Below are positions 42,888-51,156 of a stretch of 64,000 bases of DNA, piece after piece. How positions within the stretch are numbered: position 1 is the stretch's first letter; the number at the start of each line of letters is the position of its first letter. The DNA comes from Humisphaera borealis (GTDB lineage Bacteria; Planctomycetota; Phycisphaerae; Tepidisphaerales; Tepidisphaeraceae), in contig NZ_CP063458.1 of NCBI RefSeq assembly GCF_015169395.1, forward strand, positions 5,146,001 through 5,210,000, in the 5' to 3' direction. The position numbers were made by a program, and so were the translations under genes. The notes below the pieces were generated by a model. It saw nothing but the letters and a program-made list of their open reading frames with translations, was not told the origin of the DNA and did no database searches.

Positions 42888-43335
42888 GACCTGTTGCGAC
42901 GCTTTCTGGGAACGCCGAGCTCCAGCTCGGCACCTCTAGGCTCGATTTCACCGCAACCTGGCTAAGGGTTAGCACCGGAAAGTCCGCATTCAACACGAAG
43001 ACACGAAGGGCACAAAGGGCACGAAGAAGCGGCCGAAAAGGCGCTGTTTACGACGGCTGGCCGATGTTGCTGATGTTCCCTCGTGGCCTTCGTGACTTCG
43101 AGCCTTCCTGCTGGAATTGTGGGGATTGAGCTCCAACCAACGAGACTTCGCTTAGCGGCATCGGGTGCCACGGGTCGGCGGTACTCCGCAGACCCGTGCG
43201 CGGGTCACGTCGTCCGCACGGGTCTCTGGAGTACCAGCGACCCGTGGCACCAACTTGCGTGCCGAGGCACCGTTTGTATCCCTGCCCCTCGCGGCTCGAT
43301 TGTATTCAGATCCCGGCGTCCCCTATGCTTCCCTT
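42888..43335. other. Intergenic region with two repeat elements
   Basis: This 448-base gap holds a weak class B inverted repeat (about 42991-43102: CACGAAGACACGAAGGGCAC against CCTCGTGGCCTTCGTGACTT) and the family A5 element at 43164-43251. No gene is seen. Confidence 0.7.
43164..43251. repeat. Paired-hairpin element, family A5, copy 2
   Basis: Arms 43164-43200 and 43215-43251 (37 bases each) are inverted with four mismatches. Each arm folds on itself; the left one has stem GGGTC/GACCC around GCGGTACTCCGC. The spacer is only 14 bases. Confidence 0.93.
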
Positions 43336-44505
43336 ATGCCTGCCGCGACTGACGAACTCTTTCTCCGCCGTGCCATCCGCCTGGCGATGAACGGGCGGGG
43401 AATGGTCGAGCCCAACCCGATGGTCGCCTGCGTGCTCGTCCGTGACGGGCAGGTGATCGGCGAGGGGTACCACGCGAGGTTTGGCGGCCCGCACGCCGAA
43501 CCGTCGGCACTGGCCGACTGCCGCGAGCGGGGCAACTCGCCCGCCGGCGCGACGGCGTATGTCACCCTCGAACCCTGCTGCCACACGAATAAGAAAACGC
43601 CGCCCTGCGCGCCGCGACTTATCGAGGCCGGCGTGGCCCGAGTCGTCATCGGCTGCCTTGATCCCAACCCTGCCGTCAACGGCAACGGCGTGGCCATGCT
43701 CCGCGCCGCCGGCATCGAGGTGACCAACGGCGTCTGTGAAGGCGAGGCGAAACAACTGATCGAGCCGTTCCTGCGATCGGTCGAGCACGACAGCTACCTG
43801 ACATTGAAGTGGGCACAGTCGGCCGACGGCAAAGTGGCCGGCCCCGGCGGGAAGCGAACACAGATCAGCGGGCCAGAGTCGTCACGGCTGGTGCATCAAC
43901 TCCGGGCCCGATCGGATGCGATTGTCATCGGCATTGGCACGGCGTTGATCGACGACCCGATGCTGACGCCACGCGATGTACCCCTGCGGCGTAAGCCGCT
44001 GCGGATCGTGCTCGATCCGCAACTGCGGCTGCCGCTGACATCGAAGCTGGTGTCGACGGCGAAGGATTGGCCGACGGCGGTCATCCATGACGAATGCCGC
44101 ACAAACTCCCGTCACGCGGAGGAACTTCGTGAGCGAGGCGTAGCAGTTCATTGCAGTGAGCATTTCGGCAGGCGCGGCCAACTCGAAGCCTTCGCGGCAT
44201 TGCAACTGATTCGCGAGGAACTCGGCGTTCGTGACCTCTTTATGGAGCCCGGCCCCACGTTAGCTGGCAGCTTTCTGGCAGTAGCGAATCGTGTCTGGGT
44301 GTTCCGATCGCTGACGAGCATGAACGATTCGACCGCACCGGCCGCGGCGACGATCCCCGCCCAACTGGTACCGTCGGGAACAATCCGTGTCGGCGACGAT
44401 GAGCTCACCGAGTACCGCCGGCCCATGATCGATGCCGCGACGGATCGACCTTACGCGGTGTCCGCGTCTGCGGACCTGGTGCTGGCGTCTTCGACGCCGA
44501 GTTGA
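43336..44505 (+). CDS. ribD: Bifunctional riboflavin deaminase/reductase
   Basis: The 389-residue RibD deaminates and then reduces the pyrimidine intermediate of riboflavin synthesis. The N-terminal deaminase holds the zinc motif: His53 and Glu55 (GPHAEPSALADC) and PCCHTNKKTPPC at 80-91. The C-terminal reductase has LKWAQSADGKVAGPGGKRTQ, RARSDAIVIGIGTALIDDP, the PLRIVLDPQLRLPLTSKLVS region, and RDLFMEPGPTLAGSFL. ATG 43336 gives the normal length; other starts upstream lie in repeat sequence. Other rib genes are not in the window. Confidence 0.95.
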   Translation: MPAATDELFLRRAIRLAMNGRGMVEPNPMVACVLVRDGQVIGEGYHARFGGPHAEPSALADCRERGNSPAGATAYVTLEPCCHTNKKTPPCAPRLIEAGVARVVIGCLDPNPAVNGNGVAMLRAAGIEVTNGVCEGEAKQLIEPFLRSVEHDSYLTLKWAQSADGKVAGPGGKRTQISGPESSRLVHQLRARSDAIVIGIGTALIDDPMLTPRDVPLRRKPLRIVLDPQLRLPLTSKLVSTAKDWPTAVIHDECRTNSRHAEELRERGVAVHCSEHFGRRGQLEAFAALQLIREELGVRDLFMEPGPTLAGSFLAVANRVWVFRSLTSMNDSTAPAAATIPAQLVPSGTIRVGDDELTEYRRPMIDAATDRPYAVSASADLVLASSTPS

Positions 44506-44758
44506 TCGGGCGTGGGGTGTTCGGGTTCGCTTCATCCGCCTGGCCCGGCTCCGTCTGTCGAAATCGGGTCGATTTCTCGTACCCGTTTGAACGCCTGCTG
44601 CGAATTCGCGTTGTGCGAGTAGAATGCCGACGGCGACGAAATGAGTGCGCGTGAATCGGCGTCGTTGTGGTGCAGCCGTCCCGGCTGCATTGCAGGCGGG
44701 ACGCCAGCACCAAAAGCGCTGAATCCAACACACTCATCACGTATCCCACGCACCGCGC
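44506..44758. other. Intergenic region ribD-cpaF
   Basis: This 253-base gap shows no gene. A short inverted pair (CCGTCCCGGCTGCATTGCAG / GGCGGGACG) near 44688-44711 may be a fragment of another repeat. Confidence 0.4.
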
Positions 44759-46039
44759 ATGACCCGAATCCCCCCAACCAATCCTCAGCCCGGCGCGGCC
44801 CAGGCGTCGTCGTCGCAGGCACTGACCCCAGTCGCCCGACCCGCCAACGCGCCGGCTGGATCGCCCGTTCGACCCGCCGCGACATCCACGCAGGTGCCGA
44901 CGCCGGTACAGGTCGCCGCGTCCACCGGGGCACAAACGCCGCATACATCGGCGATTCATCGCGCGTTCGAGGCGAGCCTTGAGTTCTTTCTCGGCCCGCT
45001 GTTGCCGTTCCTGCGCGACGCCGAGGTGACCGAGATCATGGTGAACGGCCCGACCGACATCTACGTCGAGCGCGCCGGGCAGATCACGCGGACCCAGGCG
45101 GTCTTTCCTTCCGAGGCCGACGTGCAGGCCGCCGCCCGGAATGTCGCCCAGTTTGTCGGTCAGCCGATCTCCGAAGAGCGGCCGATCATGGACGGCCGGC
45201 TGCCGGACGGCTCACGTGTATGCGTCGTTCTCGGCACCGTTGCGGCAAGAGGGACACAGATCAATATTCGCCGGTTTCCGCAGGCCAGCGGGACTCCGCA
45301 GTTTCTCATCGACCGCGGCGCGATTACGCCGATGGCGATGGAGTTTCTGCTGCTGGCGGTCCGGGCCAAGTGCAACCTGATGGTCAGCGGCGGGGCGGGC
45401 TGCGGGAAGACGACGCTGATCAACGTGCTCTCCACCGCGTTCGGGGCGGCCGAGCGGATCCTGGTCATCGAAGACACGCGAGAATTGCAGATTCAGCGAG
45501 AACACGTCGTTCAGATGGAAGCCCGCCCGCCCGACGCCCACGGCCGGGGGCAAATTACCATCCGCGACCTGTTCGCGGCGTCGCTGCGCATGCGGCCGGA
45601 CCGGATCATCATCGGCGAAGTTCGGCGGGGCGAGGCGCTGGACATGATCCAGGCGATGACCAGCGGTCACCGTGGCGCGCTCGCAACTGTTCACGCATCA
45701 ACGCCTTACGATGCGTGTCATCGGCTCGAAACCCTGGCGATGATGGCCGACGTCGGCATCCCGCTGCACGCGTTGCGGCGGCAGGTGGCGTCGGCGGTGG
45801 ATTTGCTGGTGCAGGCCGAGCGTCTCAGTTCCGGCAGACGTCTGATATCATCGATCTCCGAGGTGTCGCTCGACGAGGCAACCCAGCAGTATGCCCTCAA
45901 CGAATTGTTCCGACTGGAAGGCGAGGGCAACGCCCGGCAACTCGTCTGGACCGGCGGGCGGTCCAGAACGCTCGCCACGGTCGCCGAGGCCGGTTTGGGT
46001 GGGCAAATGCAGCTAACGTTGCCGATGAGCGGACGGTAA
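44759..46039 (+). CDS. CpaF/TadA pilus assembly ATPase
   Basis: This 426-residue hexameric secretion ATPase powers Flp pilus assembly. A Pro/Ala-rich N-terminus (1-65) precedes the N-terminal domain (FLRDAEVTEIMVNGPTDIYV, ERPIMDGRLPDGSRVC). The ATPase domain has Walker A GGAGCGKTT with Lys217, the Asp box EDTRELQIQ, Walker B region MRPDRIIIGEVRRGEALDMI, and the His box GHRGALATVHAS. These are CpaF/VirB11-type features. It heads a same-strand run of Flp-like pilins, prepilin peptidase and TadE/TadG-like genes. The usual partners CpaB, secretin, CpaE and TadB/TadC are not in the window. Confidence 0.95.
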   Translation: MTRIPPTNPQPGAAQASSSQALTPVARPANAPAGSPVRPAATSTQVPTPVQVAASTGAQTPHTSAIHRAFEASLEFFLGPLLPFLRDAEVTEIMVNGPTDIYVERAGQITRTQAVFPSEADVQAAARNVAQFVGQPISEERPIMDGRLPDGSRVCVVLGTVAARGTQINIRRFPQASGTPQFLIDRGAITPMAMEFLLLAVRAKCNLMVSGGAGCGKTTLINVLSTAFGAAERILVIEDTRELQIQREHVVQMEARPPDAHGRGQITIRDLFAASLRMRPDRIIIGEVRRGEALDMIQAMTSGHRGALATVHASTPYDACHRLETLAMMADVGIPLHALRRQVASAVDLLVQAERLSSGRRLISSISEVSLDEATQQYALNELFRLEGEGNARQLVWTGGRSRTLATVAEAGLGGQMQLTLPMSGR

Positions 46040-46052
46040 AGTGGTCACTGGT

Positions 46053-46075
46053 TAGCGGTCGCACCGCAGGTGCAC
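46053..46075. repeat. Solitary family A2 arm
   Basis: It has the 23-base consensus arm of the element at 12241-12321 (core GGTCGCACCGCAGGTGCAC) with no inverted partner within 100 bases. It lies 13 bases after the CpaF stop. Confidence 0.9.
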
Positions 46076-46098
46076 CGGGCGTTGGATGTGACATCGAC

Positions 46099-46299
46099 AT
46101 GCTGATCCGACGATGCCGAGTTTCGCTCCGCCGACTTCGCCGCCGACTGGCGGGTGATTCGGGAGCGCTCTCGACGGAATACATGCTGATCATGGTGTTC
46201 GTGGTGCTGCCGATCGCGTTTCTAATGCCGATGTTCCTGAAGATGATCAACACCTACGGCACGCGGGTAACGAGTCTGATGCGGTCGCCGTTTCCGTGA
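46099..46299 (+). CDS. Flp-type pilin (small)
   Basis: The 66-residue product has a basic leader (MLIRRCRVSLRRLRRRLAGD), then SGALSTEYMLIMVFVVLPIA: the Flp processing motif G|XXXXEY, with Glu at +5 and Tyr at +6, opening the hydrophobic pilin helix. Length and motif are those of Flp1-type major pilins, although the leader is longer and more basic than usual. It follows CpaF by 59 bases. The neighbouring A24 peptidase would cleave after the Gly. Confidence 0.85.
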   Translation: MLIRRCRVSLRRLRRRLAGDSGALSTEYMLIMVFVVLPIAFLMPMFLKMINTYGTRVTSLMRSPFP

Positions 46300-46416
46300 C
46301 TGTTGTGGCATGGGCAGATACTCTTGTCCGTGCAAAGGGCGAACCAGGCACGGGCATGAGTAGATGCCAATGCCACAAGTATCGGGGCGACGGGATTGCG
46401 GAGAATGGAGCCAACT

Positions 46417-46596
46417 ATGCTGAAACGGATCGGGCGGAAGATCAAAGCCTTGCACGAAAACGAGTCGGGCGCGATGTCGGTCGAGAAAGTGATGATCATC
46501 GCGCTGATCGCGCTGCCGATCATCATCGCGCTCTGGCTGTTCCGAAAGACACTCGTCGGTTGGTTTACCGACCAGACCCAGGATCTGCAGCCGTAG
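46417..46596 (+). CDS. Flp-like pilin, variant motif
   Basis: The 59-residue product has KRIGRKIKALHENESGAMSV, then EKVMIIALIALPIIIALW. The processing site reads G|AMSVEK: Glu at +5 is kept, but the +6 Tyr is replaced by Lys, so the two pilins differ in a residue that is conserved in Flp proteins. The start is ATG 46417, with GGAG 6 bases upstream; earlier ATG and TTG exist in frame. Possibly a minor pilin or assembly primer. Confidence 0.8.
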   Translation: MLKRIGRKIKALHENESGAMSVEKVMIIALIALPIIIALWLFRKTLVGWFTDQTQDLQP

Positions 46597-46795
46597 GGTG
46601 ACGCTGTCGCGCGCCGGACAGCGGTCTGATGGAGCCGTGTGTCCATGACGCAAGCCACTCCCGTGTGCGTTGGGCGGGACGCGAAATGAGTTATCTTCTT
46701 GCGGGCGTCCTTTGAACTCCATCGCACCACGCACGGGCTGGAAGCCCGTGTCACAGATTGCGTCGTTCGACTTCGTCGCCGAACTGCGATTGATC

Positions 46796-47557
46796 ATGGA
46801 CGCCGACACCGCCGTCATCTCCGCCGATATCAAAGCCACGGCGAGAACGCCCTGGGCTGAGGCGTGGGGCGGGATGGTCGGAGTGGCGGCCGTAGCGGCG
46901 ACGGCGGCGATGCTCGTCCGCGGCCCAGCCGCAACTAGCGCGGGCGGAATCCCCGCTGCTGGATCCGGCCTGTTCCTTCCCGTCCTGTGTCTGGGCGTGA
47001 CGGTGATTGCGGCGGGTTTTGACGCCGCGACCAACCGCATTCCCAACCCGCTGACCTACACCGCTGTCCTGGTTGGGGTTCTTGTTAATTGTCTTGCGCT
47101 CTTGCTCAATCAGATCGCGCCGCGCGTGGCATCGCAGTGGCTCGGGGCGGCGGGGCCGACGCAGTCGGCGCTGGGGCTGCTGCTGTTCGGCGGGATCGGC
47201 CTGATTGGGGTTGTCTTCGCCGGCATGGGCGGCGGCGACATGAAATTGCTGGCCGCGATCGGTGCGATGCTCGGGATGTCGCGGGCGTCGGATGTACTCA
47301 TCTGCGGAGCGGCGGTCGCCGTCGTCTATGCCCTGGTCAACCTGTTGATTGCCGGCCGACTGAATGCGACGTGCCGGCTCGCGGCGAGCCACCTGCTGAA
47401 CTGGGTCTATCTGCGGCGATGGACGTTGTCAGACGACCAGGAGAAGCCGGCATCCCGGCGAACGATTCCCTTGGCCTTGCCGCTTCTTGCGGGCACGATG
47501 CTGGCGCAGACGCCGCTGGTCGCGAATGCGATCGGGTGGATGTCGGGTGTCGGATAA
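46796..47557 (+). CDS. A24 prepilin peptidase (CpaA/TadV type)
   Basis: The 253-residue membrane aspartic peptidase has about six helices, with the two catalytic Asp residues in GFDAATNRIPNPLTY and in the GxGD-like GMGGGDMKLLAAIGAMLGMS. It lacks the N-terminal methylation domain of PilD, as is usual for Tad peptidases. It would process the neighbouring Flp and TadE-like proteins. ATG 46796 gives a compact protein; the frame extends upstream but without family similarity. Confidence 0.92.
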   Translation: MDADTAVISADIKATARTPWAEAWGGMVGVAAVAATAAMLVRGPAATSAGGIPAAGSGLFLPVLCLGVTVIAAGFDAATNRIPNPLTYTAVLVGVLVNCLALLLNQIAPRVASQWLGAAGPTQSALGLLLFGGIGLIGVVFAGMGGGDMKLLAAIGAMLGMSRASDVLICGAAVAVVYALVNLLIAGRLNATCRLAASHLLNWVYLRRWTLSDDQEKPASRRTIPLALPLLAGTMLAQTPLVANAIGWMSGVG

Positions 47558-47573
47558 CGGTGCGAGTGACGCC

Positions 47574-47663
47574 GTAGGGTCCGCCTTGGCGGACGCGAGT
47601 GCTTCACCGGTCGTAACAGCTTCGGCGTGGTTTGACGTTCGCGTCCGCCAAGGCGGACCCTAC
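47574..47663. repeat. Paired-hairpin element, family A1, copy 2 (perfect)
   Basis: Arms 47574-47597 and 47640-47663 are exact 24-base inverted repeats with internal palindrome GTCCGCCTTGGCGGAC. The 42-base spacer is unrelated to that of copy 1 (8630-8720). Confidence 0.97.
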
Positions 47664-47717
47664 AAAAAGGCGACACCGAAGTCAGTCTGTGAGAATGCGC
47701 CTGGTCTGCGAACATTA

Positions 47718-48338
47718 ATGTCGTCAAACCGTTCCATCATCGTCCGCATTATCCGCACCGCCCGCGGTGACGACGGCGCGGCGGCCGTCTCGTTCATCAT
47801 GACCTTCCCGTTGTTCCTGTTGATTGTCGCGATCATCGTGCAATTGGCCCTGATCGTGACCGCCAAGATCATGATCTCCCACGCGGCCGACACCGCGGCT
47901 CGCGCCGCGATGACGAGCCTTCCGGAAGACAAGCCCGACAATGTTGCTCGTGCCGCCAGACTGGCGCTGACGCCGATCTGCCCGGAAGCAAAGAACGGTG
48001 CGTCGTCGCAGGCGTCGGCAGTCGCCGATGCCTTGCGGCAACTCGGCACCGAAGTCCCTGAAAGCTTTGCCAATCGATACACCTACGCGATGGAAGCGAC
48101 GCAGGTCAACTGGACGCCGTCGGAGCACAACTACATCGGGTCGGAAGGCTCGCCGGTCGAGGTCGAATTGACGTATCAGTTTCGCCTGACGGTACCCTTC
48201 GCGATGCGGCTGGTCTCCGGCAGAGAGACCTCTGTCGCCGGCGTGAGCGGCCGTTTCTGGGAAGTGTCGGCCCGCCGGCAGGTTCAGGCGTCGCACGGCC
48301 GGCGGGCGCGGATTGATAACGATTTCTGGTCGCGGTGA
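47718..48338 (+). CDS. TadE-like pseudopilin
   Basis: The 206-residue product has a short cytoplasmic leader, then GDDGAAAVSFIMTFPLFLLI and a single hydrophobic helix to ~50, with a periplasmic body of ~150 residues. The TadE (PF07811) pattern is clear, with ARAAMTSLP after the helix, but the residue at +5 of the G|XXXXE-type site is Ser rather than Glu. ATG 47718 is chosen; the long frame upstream crosses the repeat and is not family-like. It stands third in the pilin-gene order after the peptidase. Confidence 0.85.
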   Translation: MSSNRSIIVRIIRTARGDDGAAAVSFIMTFPLFLLIVAIIVQLALIVTAKIMISHAADTAARAAMTSLPEDKPDNVARAARLALTPICPEAKNGASSQASAVADALRQLGTEVPESFANRYTYAMEATQVNWTPSEHNYIGSEGSPVEVELTYQFRLTVPFAMRLVSGRETSVAGVSGRFWEVSARRQVQASHGRRARIDNDFWSR

Positions 48339-48363
48339 ACGAAGGCATCGCCACGGCCGAGAA

Positions 48364-48600
48364 ATCACCACGGAGGCACGGAGACACGGAGGGCAACCGG
48401 TGATCAGCACGAGTTGTCATCCTGCGGTACTCCGAAGGACCGTGTATCCCTGGCGGAGACGTAAACGACCGGACTGTGCCCGTGGATAGCGCAACCGACG
48501 TTCGAGGCATAACTTGTCTTGGACACAAGGGCCTTCGAAGTACCTCAGGATGACAAATGTGCGCGGTACACCGAGCGTGTCTCCGTGCCTCCGTGGTGAT
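48364..48600. repeat. Nested inverted repeat, class B outer arms
   Basis: The outer arms 48364-48388 and 48576-48600 are exact 25-base reverse complements made of CACGGAGG words. An inner imperfect pair (TGTCATCCTGCGGTACTCCG at 48415; CGAAGTACCTCAGGATGACA at 48536) belongs to a different family. The whole 237-base element fills the TadE-TadG gap. Confidence 0.95.
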
Positions 48601-48624
48601 TCAGCGTTTTCGACGAGGCGATTC

Positions 48625-51156
48625 ATGACAGACCCATGTAAAGCCGCAATTCGCTGGTGTCATCGGCGGTTTCATGTCGACGACCGGGGGAACCTGGGCA
48701 TCTTGCTGCTGATGACGATCTGGGCGTTGGTCCTTCTGATCGCGATGGTCTGGAACACCGGCGAACTTGCGACCCGTCGTCGGCACGTGCAGGCGGCGGC
48801 CGATTCGGCGGCCCACGCGAGCAACCAGTGGGTCAGCCGAACCACCAACCTGACGGCCAGTTCCAACCTCGTCATGAGCCAGAATGCCTCGGCCGAGGTC
48901 ATGCTGCGGTCGGTCACGCCAACCCGGAACGACATTCAGAAGCGATTCGATGGCGAACGACGCCGGGCCATACAACTTCGGGATGGCGACCGAAAAAGCG
49001 AGCCAGAGGAAGGCATTCCCGACTGTGAATACTTCGAAGAACTGCTGGGATTTGGTTCCTGGAGCGGCAAAGGCCGTGGGCAGGAGCGCAAGAAGGAACT
49101 TACCGCGCTGACACCCGATGTGCTTCGGGCCCTGGACATGGTGCTTCCGTTGCTACAAGCGCAGCAGGCGCAGCGGCTGAGCCAGGACATGAACACGGCG
49201 CTTCAGCAGAACCGCTTCATCCTGGACTGGCTCCTAGACACCTACATCGGCCCGGTCGGCGGTGCGTCCGGCACTCCCGCGCCCGTCCCTTCGCCGTCGA
49301 GCTTTACGCCCGTGGGTGCGCCCGTCTCGGACTGGATCACCAACCAGGTTCGGCCTCGGCTCGAAGACATCCTGGCGACGCTGGATGTCGAACAATCTTG
49401 GCTCGATAAGTGGGTCGCCCAGACGGCCCCGGCCTTGTCCACCACGCCGGAGGAACTCCGTCAGGTGCGGTTCGAGATCTTCGACTACCAGAACCAGATC
49501 CGCGACCTGACGCCTGCTGTCGTTGAAGAACAGCGCAACGCGCTGGCGACGATGTACAAGGTGGAAACGTCGGCATCCGTTCCCGGGCGGCTAAGTGAAG
49601 GGGAGCCAACGCCTGTCACCGCGCCGGTGACCACCTCGGCTTCTGTCGGCGGCGAAACGGTGCAGGACAGCATCCGCCAGCGCTATCCCGGCGCCACGGC
49701 AAGGCGGTGGGGGAGTCCGTCGCCGGAGGTCTATGTCGATCCGATCAATGTCAACGTAGACCACAGCGCCATTTGGCATCCTGGCAGCGGTAGTTCGGTC
49801 GACGGTGTCGTCCTCGAGAACGCGACCTACAGTGGCAGCGTGTCTGTCGGCGGCGGCGACTGGGGCCGAATCCCCTGTGCGCCGCTGAACCGTTACGTCA
49901 ATGATCGCGTGTACCGCGATCGCGAAGGGCTGCGTACCGAGCCGCGGGCGATCGACGGGGTTCGGTCCGACCTTCGCGGCCGCGTCCATCCGCCGCCGTC
50001 GCCGCCGACCATCTCGCCGCTCCCGAACCAGGTGGATGAACCCACCACTACAACGCCTCCGCCGAATCCTGCTCCTCGCGTCTCGTTGCCGCCGAGACAG
50101 ATACCCAGCCTGCCGCTGCCCCAGGAACTGACGCAGGCAAACCGCGATGCGATAACGGCCGTGAATGACCGCATCCGCGAGTACAACCGCGAACTGCGGG
50201 ATTTCGTGAGCGATCTTCGTCGGCTGGAGAACGCCGTCGCCCGGATGCACGACCACCTGCACTCTCTGACCGATGTTTCGTCCCAGCGGTTCGCCGATGC
50301 GACATGGCTCGGACATGTCGATCGCAACCGCGACCTGGTGCTTCGGCTGATGGGTTCGGACAAGCATTTCATGGTGCTGGCGACCTACCAACTGCACCAC
50401 ATCCCCGACTGGGCGATCGACGGGATGCGCGCCGACGTACAGCGGCACGTCTACAACCTGATCTATTCGCGCAGCATCAACCCCGTCACCCGGCGACTGC
50501 AGCAGGAGATTTATCAGTGGGCGCTGGGCGTTCTGGGCGGATCGCTGCCGCAGGGGACGCCTCGCAGCACGATCAACAACAGGGCCCGGCAATTTGCCCA
50601 GCAGGCGGCACCGCCGGCGGCACAGAACGCCGTCCGCCGGGCGGCCGAAACTGTCTCGCGAGAGGTTGCCGCCGAGTGGATCCGTCGGCCTTGGCCGTAC
50701 GAGATCGCGCCGCCGACCGAAGAGGTCCCTCCGGCGCGCGGCCTCTCCGACGACGAGCGGAAGAAGCATTTCACATCCCTCGCGGCTGCACTGACGACCG
50801 ATCAGAGCAGCGCACGCACACTGCTTGCCAAGTACTTTAAGACCGACAGCGGGCCGATGGTTGCTTTTGCCCAAAGCGAGATCTTCAACTGGATGGAGTT
50901 CCAGGAAGGGTATGGCGCCAGCGATCGGTATGACCGCATCACCTTCTACGGTCATGGCGACATGGGCGGCTCGCCGCGCCCCTGGCGTCTGGGTTCGCCC
51001 GGCGGATGGAACTGGGAACCCCGGCTCGCCCACAGCGACGCCTTGGCACAGGCAATCGCCGATGGCGAACACTTTCGCGGACTTTTCGAGAAAGGGGGCG
51101 TGAATGCGAACGGCAACAGCGACAGCGATTCGATTCAGACGCTTGCCACTCATTAA
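48625..51156 (+). CDS. TadG-like Flp pilus-associated protein
   Basis: This 843-residue protein has one N-terminal helix of the Tad type (DDRGNLGILLLMTIWALVLL, then ELATRRRHVQAAADSAAHAS; PF13400-like), with the rest outside the membrane. The exterior part contains a helical region (~130-330), two Pro/Thr-rich linkers (~215-235 and ~465-500), and a conserved-looking C-terminal domain (~530-840). The G|XXXXE pilin cleavage motif is absent, which fits TadG-type anchors. Length exceeds most TadG proteins (~400-600), and no von Willebrand factor domain was recognised. Start ATG 48625 follows the repeat. The 3' end overlaps the next gene by 53 bases in another frame. Confidence 0.8.
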   Translation: MTDPCKAAIRWCHRRFHVDDRGNLGILLLMTIWALVLLIAMVWNTGELATRRRHVQAAADSAAHASNQWVSRTTNLTASSNLVMSQNASAEVMLRSVTPTRNDIQKRFDGERRRAIQLRDGDRKSEPEEGIPDCEYFEELLGFGSWSGKGRGQERKKELTALTPDVLRALDMVLPLLQAQQAQRLSQDMNTALQQNRFILDWLLDTYIGPVGGASGTPAPVPSPSSFTPVGAPVSDWITNQVRPRLEDILATLDVEQSWLDKWVAQTAPALSTTPEELRQVRFEIFDYQNQIRDLTPAVVEEQRNALATMYKVETSASVPGRLSEGEPTPVTAPVTTSASVGGETVQDSIRQRYPGATARRWGSPSPEVYVDPINVNVDHSAIWHPGSGSSVDGVVLENATYSGSVSVGGGDWGRIPCAPLNRYVNDRVYRDREGLRTEPRAIDGVRSDLRGRVHPPPSPPTISPLPNQVDEPTTTTPPPNPAPRVSLPPRQIPSLPLPQELTQANRDAITAVNDRIREYNRELRDFVSDLRRLENAVARMHDHLHSLTDVSSQRFADATWLGHVDRNRDLVLRLMGSDKHFMVLATYQLHHIPDWAIDGMRADVQRHVYNLIYSRSINPVTRRLQQEIYQWALGVLGGSLPQGTPRSTINNRARQFAQQAAPPAAQNAVRRAAETVSREVAAEWIRRPWPYEIAPPTEEVPPARGLSDDERKKHFTSLAAALTTDQSSARTLLAKYFKTDSGPMVAFAQSEIFNWMEFQEGYGASDRYDRITFYGHGDMGGSPRPWRLGSPGGWNWEPRLAHSDALAQAIADGEHFRGLFEKGGVNANGNSDSDSIQTLATH

